NCBI RefSeq assembly: GCF_030814695.1 | Contig: NZ_JAUSVL010000001.1 | Location: 1,648,227 to 1,712,226, forward strand | Source: Oligosphaera ethanolica | GTDB lineage: Bacteria; Verrucomicrobiota; Lentisphaeria; Oligosphaerales; Oligosphaeraceae | Length of the DNA stretch: 64,000 bases | Direction: 5' to 3' | Shown: positions 55,008 to 63,294 of the stretch, piece by piece | Layout of the letters: every line of letters starts with the position of its first letter | How positions within the stretch are numbered: the stretch's first letter is position 1 | Program-made: the position numbers and the translations under genes | Notes under the pieces: generated by a model | What the model was told of the DNA's origin: nothing | The model's input: the letters and a program-made list of their open reading frames with translations, nothing else | The model's database searches: none

Positions 55008-57449
55008 TCACTCGCACAACAGGCGGACGTTGCGCACCCAGTAGGACACTTTCATGCCCTTGGGATTACCGCCAATGTGGAAGGTCCGCACATTGTCCCA
55101 GTCAATACCAGCGGCATGCAGGTCAACACGCCGAAGCTCCCAGTTGGCGTTCGGGGCCTGAAAAAGACAGCGGTAGCTCTTTTTGCCGCCGCCAGGCTGC
55201 GGCACCGTCGCAAACGAACACATGCTGTGGGTGTAGGCGTTCACGGGGTCGTCCTGGACCGACTTCACCTCGAATTCCAGGAAGCGCGCCCGCTTGAGCG
55301 TCTCCACAGGCATCGTCAACGCGTGGCGCGGATAGAACCAGCGGTCGGTCTGGGGATCATCCCAGCCCAGGTCAAAACGCACACCGCCCTCATCCGCCGT
55401 GATCGCAACCGTGTCGCTGGAACCAAATTCCACCCAGCCGTCATGCTGGCTCAGATCCCAGGCAATCGCCTCGCTGGTCTTGGCAAATTTCCAGAATGCC
55501 ACATAGGGCATGACCAGACGCGAGGTCACGCGGCCATTGAAACGCCCACTGAGAACCAGCCGGGAATCAATCGGCTCCGCCGTGGTATCCAAGGTGACAG
55601 CGATCTCGGCCTTGCCCTGCGCGGGCAAGATGATCTCAGCAGGCAAGCCCGCAAGCAGGCCGCCCTCGCTCAGCAACACTCCGCGCTTCTCCTCAGACGA
55701 AAAATTCCACACGACGACGTTCATCCGCGCGGCTTCCGCACGCACTTCCGCCTTGGTCTTGTTGCCGATAATCACAAAGTCATCCGGGTGCAAATCCACG
55801 CGAATCACCACCGACAGGTCCTCGTCCGCCCCGGGCTGATAGCGCTCAATCTCGCCACGGGGAACGGCGGGCACATCCACCGCAAGGCCCCGTAAGCCCG
55901 ACAGATAGCTGGGAAAACGGGACGTCTGCAGCGCGAGCTTGCCATCCGCAGCCGTGACCTCCCGCGTCGCGCCCAGCGTGTCTGTCAGGCGATAGCTCCC
56001 CGCCGGAACGCTCAACTCAATGTCCACCAGGTTTTGCGTCGTCAAGCCAACCGGCTTCGTGGATGTCTCCAGCGTTGATACCGACCAGAACACCAGCGTC
56101 TGGGTGTCTGCCTGCTGGAAAACGAAGGCGCGCACGCCCTCCTGCAGCTTCACTTCACCCAGCAGCCGCGCCTGCATCAGCTCGCCAGTCATCGCCGAAC
56201 AAGCGCAGAGTATCGCCTTCGCTGAGCCATCACTGCGCATAAAACTCAAGTTCATCTTGGGATTTTTACACCGATACGCCGGAAACACAAAATAAAAACT
56301 CTTGGCGACGCCATGCATCATCTGCAAGACCATCGCCTTGACGTAATACTCCGCCATCAGCAATTCCTGGTCAAAGGAATGCTCCTTGCGCCCTGCGTAA
56401 AGCGGGTCGTCGGGACCGCTGGATTCGCCGTGAACAAAGGAATTCCATTCCGTTACCCACAATGCTCGATTCGCCAATCCGTGCCTGGCCATGTGCTGCC
56501 GCATGTCACCATAATGCTCCCCATACCTGGCCAGCGGCACGTAGCTGTGCAGATTCACCACCTCGGAGTATTTGGCCATGTCGTTTTCATACATCAGCTC
56601 GTCATAGTCATCGCGCTGGTCGCGAGTCACCGCCCCCGGCAGGACGATTTTGGCGGGATTGGCCGACTTGAAGCCCAGGTAGGCCGCCTTCTGGCATGCC
56701 ACGTAGTCCCACACGGGCTCCGGCGCAAAATGGATATCCTGCTCGTTCCAGAATTCCCAATTGCCCATGGTGTCGCCAAAATCACTGGCGGCCTTGGCGC
56801 AAAAATCATGCAGCAGCTTCAGGTCCCTCGGCAGCTTGGCCAGCGGCTGCGCGACCTCGGGCGCGTCATGAAACATGCCCGACACCGTCAGGCCATGCTC
56901 CGCCTGCAACCGCGCATTCTTCATGTAGCTGCCAAAATTGATCGCAGCCGGATCCTTGCCACAAACGCGCCAGCTCAGGCGATCGCGAACGTAGGGCACG
57001 CCGGCGCGCTTCAGTAACTCGCAGGTCAGGCGATAGCCATCGCCATCGTACCAGGGCGAGGTAAGATTTTTCGCCCCGCAGAGCCAACTCAACGCCACGT
57101 CCATGGCAAAGACCGACGACGCATCCCAATCACGCTTCTCCTGCTCCATGACCACCGAAAACGTGTAGTCGGCGAGCAGCTCCTGCCCGCCCGCAGCAAC
57201 CGTGCGCAAGACATAATAGCCGGGTTGCAGCAGCGCCAACTGTAAATCGCCACTCTGCCACGCGCCAGCAGCCAACGTCTCGCCACGCCAAGACCGCAAT
57301 TCCCAACGACTGCCCCCCGCCCCGCCAGCCAACGCAAAGGTCGGCCGCTCATTCGCATACCAAACCCGACCCGGCGCCACAGTGCTCACCTGCAACTGCC
57401 CAAACACACTCACCCCCGCTAACACGCATAAGCTCAATAATAGTTTCAT
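55008..57449 (-). CDS. Secreted glycoside hydrolase, clan GH-A type (GH39/GH44-like)
   Basis: The start was set at 57449 (GGAGAGTCTTGG before ATG); the longer frame upstream is repeat DNA. MKLLLSLCVLAGVSVFG is a signal peptide. In the 813-residue protein an N-terminal beta domain (about 20-110) precedes a TIM barrel with GVPYVRDRLSWRVCG (about 150), NWEFWNEQDIHF (about 235, acid/base Glu) and ALWVTEWNSFVHG (about 335, nucleophile Glu). C-terminal beta domains run from about 480 and end in a CBM-like module. A remnant of a paralogue is at 48224. It converges on the pseudogene at 53690-54971. Confidence 0.83.
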   Translation of the reverse strand: MKLLLSLCVLAGVSVFGQLQVSTVAPGRVWYANERPTFALAGGAGGSRWELRSWRGETLAAGAWQSGDLQLALLQPGYYVLRTVAAGGQELLADYTFSVVMEQEKRDWDASSVFAMDVALSWLCGAKNLTSPWYDGDGYRLTCELLKRAGVPYVRDRLSWRVCGKDPAAINFGSYMKNARLQAEHGLTVSGMFHDAPEVAQPLAKLPRDLKLLHDFCAKAASDFGDTMGNWEFWNEQDIHFAPEPVWDYVACQKAAYLGFKSANPAKIVLPGAVTRDQRDDYDELMYENDMAKYSEVVNLHSYVPLARYGEHYGDMRQHMARHGLANRALWVTEWNSFVHGESSGPDDPLYAGRKEHSFDQELLMAEYYVKAMVLQMMHGVAKSFYFVFPAYRCKNPKMNLSFMRSDGSAKAILCACSAMTGELMQARLLGEVKLQEGVRAFVFQQADTQTLVFWSVSTLETSTKPVGLTTQNLVDIELSVPAGSYRLTDTLGATREVTAADGKLALQTSRFPSYLSGLRGLAVDVPAVPRGEIERYQPGADEDLSVVIRVDLHPDDFVIIGNKTKAEVRAEAARMNVVVWNFSSEEKRGVLLSEGGLLAGLPAEIILPAQGKAEIAVTLDTTAEPIDSRLVLSGRFNGRVTSRLVMPYVAFWKFAKTSEAIAWDLSQHDGWVEFGSSDTVAITADEGGVRFDLGWDDPQTDRWFYPRHALTMPVETLKRARFLEFEVKSVQDDPVNAYTHSMCSFATVPQPGGGKKSYRCLFQAPNANWELRRVDLHAAGIDWDNVRTFHIGGNPKGMKVSYWVRNVRLLCE

Positions 57450-57469
57450 CCAAGACTCTCCAATTGTAC

Positions 57470-57775
57470 CCGCTCGTTCTATACCCGGCATTCTATACCC
57501 GCCCGTTCTGTGCCCGGCCGCTGTCCTGTGGCCGCCCGCCCGTCCTGTACCCGGCCGCCCGTTCTGTGCCCGCCCGCCGTTCTCTGCCCGGCCGCCCGTT
57601 CTGTGCCCGCCCGCCCGTTCTGTGGCCGGCCGCCGTTCTCTGCCCGGCCGCCGTTCTCTGCCCGGCCGCCGTTCTGTGGCCGGCCGCTTGCGGCCGGCAT
57701 TCCCCCCGCCGGCATTCCCCGCCGGCATTCCCAGCCGGCATTCCCCGCCGGCATTTCCCCCGCCGCAAGAATATA
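57470..57775. repeat. Degenerate GGCCGCC/GGCCGGC repeats next to the RAYT gene (family R7)
   Basis: About fifteen imperfect units of the type CCGGCCGCCGTTCTCTGCCC or CCGCCCGTTCTGTG are followed by about six copies of GCCGGCATTCCCC. Palindromic GGCCGGCCGC and GCCGGC cores recur throughout. All frames are open only because stops are absent, giving artificial Arg/Pro/Gly-rich peptides. Adjacency to a RAYT-type transposase gene suggests REP-like elements that it mobilises or is mobilised with. Confidence 0.7.
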
Positions 57776-57847
57776 CCGCTGCTTTGCTCGCCTTCACCAA
57801 TTTTCAATCGCGAAGATCGTCTCCGTAAAAAAGCAACGAGGTACCAC

Positions 57848-58765
57848 ATGATCAACAACCACATGCTCAAACGCAAGCTGGATTGGGACTACCGGCAACG
57901 CTGCATTTACATGACCACGGTCACCGTGGAAAAACGCCGGCCTCTCCTGGGACAGCTAACTGGTGGGCTAGGCAACCCCACCGTCGAATTGAGCGACGTG
58001 GGCATCATGGTAGCCCAATGCTGGCAGGAAATTCCAACGCACGTCCCCGGTGTCTCCCTCCTCGAATGGCAGGTGATGCCCGACCACTTCCACGGCATCA
58101 TTTTCGTGCAAGCGCCTCAAGAAAAACCGCTGGGGGCGATTGTCGGCGCCTTCAAAGCCCACAGCACCTCCCTTTACCGCGCGGGAGCCCGCCAGGAAGC
58201 GCATCTTTGGTCACCTGGCTACCAAGACACGATCCTCCTCCACCGCGGGCAACTGGCCAATATGCGGGCGTATATTCAAGACAACCCCCGGCGTCTGGCA
58301 GTCAAGCGGGCGCATCCCGAGCTGTTTCGGATCATCCGCAACATATCGGCCTGCGGCCATATCTTCGCGGCCATCGGCAATCATTTCCTGCTTGATGCCC
58401 CGGTCAAGCGCCAGGTCCAAATCTCGCGTTCGGTGCCTCCCGATGCCCTAGCCGCAGCCGAGGCCGACCTGCTGGCCGCGGCCCTGCACGGTGCCGTGCT
58501 GGTGTCGCCCTGCATCAGCCCCGGCGAAAAGCAAATAGCCCGCGCGGCGCTGCAAGCCGCCCTGCCGCTGATCGTCATTCTGGAAAATGGCTTCCCGCCG
58601 TTGTACAAACCGCCAAAATCATATTTTGACGCGTGCGCCGCCGGCCGGCTGCTCATGCTGGCGCCATGGCCGCATCATACCGACCGCCGCTCACTAACAC
58701 GCGAGCAATGCCTGGCTCTGAACCGCTTCGCAACACAAATCGCCCAAGAGGACCACACGCCATAA
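57848..58765 (+). CDS. REP-associated tyrosine transposase (RAYT)-like protein with extra C-terminal domain
   Basis: ATG 57848 follows ACGAGGTACCAC; the open frame upstream is repeat DNA. Residues 1-155 form a Y1_Tnp/HUH domain: MTTVTVEKRRPLLG, MPDHFHGIIF with the H-x-H pair (His80, His82), candidate tyrosines at 110 (HSTSLYRAG) and 125 (SPGYQDTIL), and MRAYIQDNPRRL. Residues ~200-285 are an added domain (GAVLVSPCISPGEKQIARAA, ILENGFPPLYKP, YFDACAAGRLLMLAPW) that resembles a Rossmann-like SLOG/DprA fold. RAYTs cut and move REP palindromes, and dense repeats lie immediately upstream. It is not bounded by IS ends, so it is probably a domesticated single-copy gene. Confidence 0.8.
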   Translation: MINNHMLKRKLDWDYRQRCIYMTTVTVEKRRPLLGQLTGGLGNPTVELSDVGIMVAQCWQEIPTHVPGVSLLEWQVMPDHFHGIIFVQAPQEKPLGAIVGAFKAHSTSLYRAGARQEAHLWSPGYQDTILLHRGQLANMRAYIQDNPRRLAVKRAHPELFRIIRNISACGHIFAAIGNHFLLDAPVKRQVQISRSVPPDALAAAEADLLAAALHGAVLVSPCISPGEKQIARAALQAALPLIVILENGFPPLYKPPKSYFDACAAGRLLMLAPWPHHTDRRSLTREQCLALNRFATQIAQEDHTP

Positions 58766-58825
58766 ACCCCGGTGCCTCCCGTAAAAGATCAATGACACAA
58801 ACAAGGCAAATGAAAGGAAGCGAAC

Positions 58826-59272
58826 ATGATTGATCTAGAAAAGGTCTTTTGTCTCTTCTGCGATGTCGGCATGTCTGAACCGAGGCTTTTCATCCCGTTT
58901 ATCAACCCCGTAACCAACGAGGCCGACTTTCTTCCGGCGGAAGATTCTGATGCGGCAGATGGGTACGACGCGGAGGAACTGGAAGAACTGCAAGCACGCA
59001 TCCACAATGATCCAAACTGGCTCGAATTGCCAGACAGACACGAGCTCGGATTAGACAGCCGGCTGCCATTGCGATTTGCCGATGAATACCTGCGACCGGC
59101 AGACTGCGATTTGGTCTATAATTTCTTCCGCCATCGCGGGGCTTACAGTAAATTCCGCGCCCTCCTGGACCGCTTGGAGATGACCGACAAATGGTACCAG
59201 TTCCAAAACGATGCTATCCGCAACGCACTCAAAGAGTGGCTACAAGATAACGATATCGAATTTACTGAATGA
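58826..59272 (+). CDS. UPF0158-family protein
   Basis: The start at 58826 follows GAAAGGAAGCGAAC. The 148-residue acidic protein has VTNEADFLPAEDSD (about 28), a helical middle rich in Asp/Glu, and the family's C-terminal pattern SKFRALLDRLEMTDKWYQFQ then ALKEWLQDNDIEF (about 108-148). The function of UPF0158 is unknown; it is a cytoplasmic soluble protein. It lies 61 bp after the RAYT gene on the same strand and may be cotranscribed. Confidence 0.75.
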   Translation: MIDLEKVFCLFCDVGMSEPRLFIPFINPVTNEADFLPAEDSDAADGYDAEELEELQARIHNDPNWLELPDRHELGLDSRLPLRFADEYLRPADCDLVYNFFRHRGAYSKFRALLDRLEMTDKWYQFQNDAIRNALKEWLQDNDIEFTE

Positions 59273-59312
59273 CCTTCTTTCCTTAACCCGGTTTCGCAAA
59301 AAAAAGCCGCAG

Positions 59313-59605
59313 CCCGCGCCTACCCCGGCCGCCGCAGCCTGCGCATCCCCCGCCGTCCTGTGGGCGGCCGCTTGCGGCCGCCAAGAAGCCTCTGCTTTGC
59401 TCGCCCGCGCCTACCCCGGCCGCCGCAGCCTGCGCATCCCCCGCCGTCCTGTGGGCGGCCGCTTGCGGCCGCCAAAAAGCCCCCGCTTTACTAGCCCGCG
59501 CCTACCCCGGCCGCCGCAGCCTGCGCATCCCCCGCCGTCCTGTGGGCGGCCGCTTGCGGCCGCCAAAAAGCCCCCGCTTTACTCGCCCGCGCCGCAGCTT
59601 TGCCC
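59313..59605. repeat. 91-bp tandem repeat, three copies plus a partial (family R6)
   Basis: Copies begin at about 59313, 59404 and 59495 with CCCGCGCCTACCCCGGCCGC, and a partial fourth starts at about 59586. Each includes the palindrome GTGGGCGGCCGCTTGCGGCC (complete stem GGCGGCCGC/GCGGCCGCC). Differences are limited to a few bases (AAGAAGCCTC versus AAAAAGCCCC). It is non-coding and, like R5 and R7, is a GGCCGCC-type family close to the RAYT gene. Confidence 0.88.
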
Positions 59606-59666
59606 GCCGCTTCCCCGCGGGCGTTCCGCGTATTTATGCACACTTCCCACCCGGGTTGGGATAGTA

Positions 59667-59915
59667 CTATTTATTCTCGTGATGTACCTCCTGGGAGCTT
59701 TTCCCCTGTTTTTGCTCCCGCAAGCTTCTGCCCATTGCTCCGAATCTGCCACCCGGCGGTGGTGGGTGACGCAGACATTGTGCTTCATAGCGTATCATTT
59801 CCCCCCACCGTATGAAGAGGTGAATTGGTGCCAGAAAAAGCCATGCCATCGCTTTGAGTAGAATCACGATTATGGCCAGTACCAGAAACCAGATAGTAAT
59901 GAGTATTTCTTTCAT
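59667..59915 (-). CDS. Small membrane protein of unknown function
   Basis: AATGGAGGAAAGACA before ATG 59915 is a strong ribosome-binding site, which argues for a real gene. The 82-residue protein starts MKEILITIWFLVLAIIVILL and continues with one long or two short transmembrane segments (6-34). A polar basic tail rich in Arg, Gln and Lys follows. There is no family I can recognise. It follows, on the same strand, the uncharacterised gene at 60056, from which it is 140 bp away. Confidence 0.6.
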   Translation of the reverse strand: MKEILITIWFLVLAIIVILLKAMAWLFLAPIHLFIRWGEMIRYEAQCLRHPPPPGGRFGAMGRSLREQKQGKSSQEVHHENK

Positions 59916-60055
59916 TGTCTTTCCTCCATTTCAAAACCCAAGTTGGTGGACATTGTAGCGCTTCAATTGAAAGTGGCGGTACAATCGCCCGCGCCCGTTC
60001 TAATCGCCGACCTGCAGCAGACACTCACCGCGTTGCACGGCAGCCGACACACACA

Positions 60056-61282
60056 TCACTGTTCTTTCTGCGGGTCGAGCCCCCAGTACACCGCATCGTC
60101 AAAACCCGGCGTGTTCTGACGCAGACGGGTGAAGGCCCCGCGTTGCCCGATCAGCCGTGCGAAGTCGTCCAGATCGCGGAAAGTGACGCCGACCTCGTTG
60201 GCCTCGAGTGGCGACACCCCGTAGCGGATCAGCATTGCCAGCAGCTTGCTGTTGTCGGCGTTGCTGGCGGCAAATACGCCGTGCTCTTTGGCGTACGCGT
60301 CCCAGGATTTATTCGCCCGCCCGAGCATCGATGGATCGCGAGGCTGACCGCATTCGGTGTAGGGATGGGCAAAGGGGCTGCGCAACTGCCAGCAACAAGC
60401 GGCGTACCAGAGGAGATTGTGCCCGCGACGATCCCGATAGCTCACGCAGATGCCTGGCGAGAGTTCTTCCAAACGCCGTATCAGCTGCAACGCCACTTCG
60501 CCATGGATGTTCGCCACCACATACAGGAGAATATCCCGATAGCTCATCCCGAGATCGGCCTCGCCATGGTTTTCGAGCAGATAGGCGACCAGCTCCGGGC
60601 GTTGTCGGTCCAAAGCGCAGGTCAGCCAGTCTTTCAGCTCCGTCGCAGTCATGTCCATCGCCAACATCACCTTGTTGAACTGTTTTTTATACAGCGCCTC
60701 CAAGCCGAAGCCGACCAAATTATCCCAGCGGGTCTTCTGCGTGGCGTCAAACTGCACATGATCAAGGCGCTCAAAGGCGGCCTGCGGGAAGCGACTGCCC
60801 TTGTAGCTCTTCGGGGCCATGGTCAGATAATACATCCAGGCCGCCACCCGCACCTGAGCGGGAATATGCGGCGATGTGGAGTCCAAGACCCGTTGCCACA
60901 GCAATGGCGGGCGCCACTTTGCAGCCTGGGCCAAATGCAGGAATTCGAGCCAGAAAGCATCGTCGCCGATAGCGACCAAGGTGCCCAAGTCCTTGGGACG
61001 ACGGCTCTGCAGTGTCCAAAACAGCGCCAACAGCAGTCTGCGCATATCGACCGTGCTCAACAACTCGTCCCGGCTCTTGGCGACATAATCGCGAGAGCGC
61101 CAAGACGCTTTTTTCCCGTCCTTATAGACTCGCCACTCATAGACTCGCCACTCATGGTCACAGTAAGTACCCAGCCCGAGCATGTCGCAGATCACCTGCC
61201 GCTGCAGCTGCTTGGTCATAAAAGCCTGGTCACCCCGCAGCGCGGTCAACTCAGCATCCAATATTTGTGTCGCGTCCATCAT
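60056..61282 (-). CDS. Uncharacterised 408-residue protein with ankyrin-like segments
   Basis: The start was set at 61282 (AAAGGACGGTGACC before ATG ATG). The protein is mainly helical. Segments such as LTCALDRQRPELVAYLLENH (about 218), RDRRGHNLLWYAACCW (about 285) and NSKLLAMLIRYGVSPLEANE (about 345) have the spacing of ankyrin repeats. Residues 35-60 contain the duplicated EWRVYEWRVYKDG, a 5-codon direct repeat in the DNA. There is no signal peptide, so it is cytoplasmic. It lies on the same strand downstream of the MoxR/VWA pair and may be a partner of that system, which is an inference from position only. Confidence 0.6.
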   Translation of the reverse strand: MMDATQILDAELTALRGDQAFMTKQLQRQVICDMLGLGTYCDHEWRVYEWRVYKDGKKASWRSRDYVAKSRDELLSTVDMRRLLLALFWTLQSRRPKDLGTLVAIGDDAFWLEFLHLAQAAKWRPPLLWQRVLDSTSPHIPAQVRVAAWMYYLTMAPKSYKGSRFPQAAFERLDHVQFDATQKTRWDNLVGFGLEALYKKQFNKVMLAMDMTATELKDWLTCALDRQRPELVAYLLENHGEADLGMSYRDILLYVVANIHGEVALQLIRRLEELSPGICVSYRDRRGHNLLWYAACCWQLRSPFAHPYTECGQPRDPSMLGRANKSWDAYAKEHGVFAASNADNSKLLAMLIRYGVSPLEANEVGVTFRDLDDFARLIGQRGAFTRLRQNTPGFDDAVYWGLDPQKEQ

Positions 61283-61751
61283 GGTCACCGTCCTTTCTTT
61301 ATGTTGTCGCCCCACCCACGTTAAACAGCCCCTGCCAAACCCATTTCCGGCGCCAGTACTTAGCCTAGACCACGGCTGCGGACACCTATTGTCCGCCCCT
61401 CAGGGCAGTCACCAAAATTGTCGCAGTGTAATCAATACCCCCCCCGTGGGGAAAACACCGGGGTGGTTACTGACCAATTACTGTCGCAGTGCGTACCCGC
61501 TTCCCAGCGTTCTTGCGCTTTTTGCTGACTTAGCTACGGTAGCGGCTCCTACTCACGCGATGCGAGACTGAGGCCATCCGAAAAGGAACGTCAAGCGATT
61601 TCAGCCTGTCGTAAGCGTGTTTTTCAACCATTCTTTAGCCATAAAATAGACATGACTGCCGCAAGAAACTGAGATGAAGAGGGATAGGTGGGGGAGCGCT
61701 AGGGAGAGGAAAGGGCTGGCTCAGCCCTTTTCTTCCCCTCGCAAAACCCAA
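61283..61751. other. Intergenic region with repeat fragments and a terminator-type element
   Basis: At 61439-61490 there is CCCCGTGGGGAAAACACCGG followed by GGTGGTTACTGACCAATTAC, related to the end of repeat R4 and to the CTGACCGATTAC motif. At about 61709-61733 the hairpin AAAGGGCTG/CAGCCCTTT, with a CTATCCCTCTTCATCTC-type tail on the minus strand, is the third member of the R8 terminator family, right after the VWA gene. No gene is supported. Confidence 0.55.
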
Positions 61752-63275
61752 CTATGCATTTCGAACAAGCGCGAGCTTGACCACGGTGCCCCAACGCACA
61801 GGCGGCGTGCAGCCTGCGCACAGCAGCCACAGCACCGGGTTTGGCGGCGCATTCACCGGCGCGGCGCCGCAGCCGTCGGTGAAGAAAATCACCGGGGCTT
61901 CCGCCAGTTCCTGATGTTTGTCGATGTATTTGAACACCGGTCGGAAGTCGGTCCCGCCGAAGCCCTTCGGTTCCCACTTGCGGTTGGGGTCGAAGGGCTC
62001 ATTGTTGCTGAAGGTGTCGACTTTTTGGACTTTTGCGTCGCACTGAATGACCGTCAGCTCGTAATCGCCAAAGCTAGCGAGCAGCGAGTTGAGTTCGCCA
62101 AAGAACTGCGGCAGGTCGTTTTGGGTGCTGCCGGACGTATCGACCGCCACCACCGCCTTCAGCTTCTGGTCACGCATTGACGGCAGATACAAGCCCTGGT
62201 GGACATGGCGCCGAGAGGGCGGCAGCCAACGGCGCTTGCCGCCATAACAGGCAGTCACAAACTGCGCCAGCAACTCCTGCCAGGGCAACTGCGGATCCAG
62301 GAGGTCCTCAAGAATCTTCTCGGCGCCCAGCGGCAGCTTTCCGCGCATGCGTTCAACCTGGCGGGCAACGCTGACCACCCGACTGCGAATGCGCTCGCTA
62401 ATGTCCGGCGCGAAGTACGGCGAGTAATCCGGATCAATGACCGTGTCCTGCCCCCCAGCAGTCTGCTCCTGATCAGCCGCCGCAGGGCTCCCCTTGCCCT
62501 TCCCCTTGCCCTTGCCCTTGCCTTTGCCTTTGCCAGCCTGCGCTGCCGGCGCTGCAGTGTCGCCCTGCTCAGCACCATCTTCCCCGGCCGCCTGCTCGCC
62601 GCGGCTGTCTTTGCCCGACGCAGTGCCCGCGGCGGCTTCATCCTTGCCAGCCTGCTCGCCGCGGCTGCCGTTGTCCTTGTCGTCATCCGGCTTGTCGCCG
62701 CCGCTGCCGTCCTCCTCGCCCGGCTCCTCCAGCTTGGGGCCGGAGATTCCGGGTTGCTTACGGGGATCGCCGATGCAGTCGTCGCTATCCTTGTCCAGAT
62801 GCTTGTCGATGGCCTTGCTGCGGGTGGTCCTTTTCGGCAGCCGGTCGTAGATTTCCTCGGCGTTATAGCCTTCCCAGCCGGGCTTGCAGGGCAGCGGGCA
62901 GGGATTCTTCATGTCCTCATGCGCCAGAATGAACTGTATTTCGAGATCGGCAGCGATATTCCACAGCTCATGCACGCGATTAAACTTGCGATTGAAATGC
63001 AGGAGGACGCAATGCCACACCTCGTGGGCGAGCAGAAAGATACGTTCATCGGGCTTCAGCCCCAGGTAGAAGTCGCAGTCCAGGAAGATATCGCTGCCAT
63101 CGGTGGCGGCCGTCGTCAGCCGCGAATCACAGACGGGTATGATATCCATACGCATCACCATGGCGCCGATGAATGGCTGACGCAGCAGGAGGAGGGTGCG
63201 ATCGGCCTCGGCCATTTCCCGTACCTTGACCTTCTTGGCCATCTCCCGCACGTTTGGTTGACGAAAAGTACTCAT
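61752..63275 (-). CDS. VWA-like / putative metallopeptidase protein (DUF2201 type)
   Basis: The 507-residue protein has an N-terminal domain with the zinc motif FLLAHEVWHCVLLHF (HEVWH, about 81-95). A long acidic and Gly-rich linker (about 170-285) includes seven GK repeats (GKGKGKGKGKGKGKG) and two GSRGEQA-like units. The C-terminal VWA-like domain carries VAVDTSGSTQND (about 375), a D-x-S-x-S metal site, and FFTDGCGAAP (about 470). DUF2201 proteins regularly pair with MoxR ATPases, and here the ATPase gene is 19 bp upstream, forming an operon. A chaperone-like or protein-remodelling role is likely; the target is unknown. Confidence 0.86.
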   Translation of the reverse strand: MSTFRQPNVREMAKKVKVREMAEADRTLLLLRQPFIGAMVMRMDIIPVCDSRLTTAATDGSDIFLDCDFYLGLKPDERIFLLAHEVWHCVLLHFNRKFNRVHELWNIAADLEIQFILAHEDMKNPCPLPCKPGWEGYNAEEIYDRLPKRTTRSKAIDKHLDKDSDDCIGDPRKQPGISGPKLEEPGEEDGSGGDKPDDDKDNGSRGEQAGKDEAAAGTASGKDSRGEQAAGEDGAEQGDTAAPAAQAGKGKGKGKGKGKGKGSPAAADQEQTAGGQDTVIDPDYSPYFAPDISERIRSRVVSVARQVERMRGKLPLGAEKILEDLLDPQLPWQELLAQFVTACYGGKRRWLPPSRRHVHQGLYLPSMRDQKLKAVVAVDTSGSTQNDLPQFFGELNSLLASFGDYELTVIQCDAKVQKVDTFSNNEPFDPNRKWEPKGFGGTDFRPVFKYIDKHQELAEAPVIFFTDGCGAAPVNAPPNPVLWLLCAGCTPPVRWGTVVKLALVRNA

Positions 63276-63294
63276 CGTTCACCTCCTTTGCTGT

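Noticed and set aside
57450..57800. N-terminal extension of the minus-strand GH frame (RPATERRPGRERR-like)
   Set aside because: It is repeat DNA; the signal peptide and ribosome-binding site define the start at 57449.
57464..57847. N-terminal extension of the RAYT frame
   Set aside because: It translates repeat R7 into Arg/Pro/Cys-rich periodic peptide, while a good ribosome-binding site stands before ATG 57848, where HUH-domain similarity begins.
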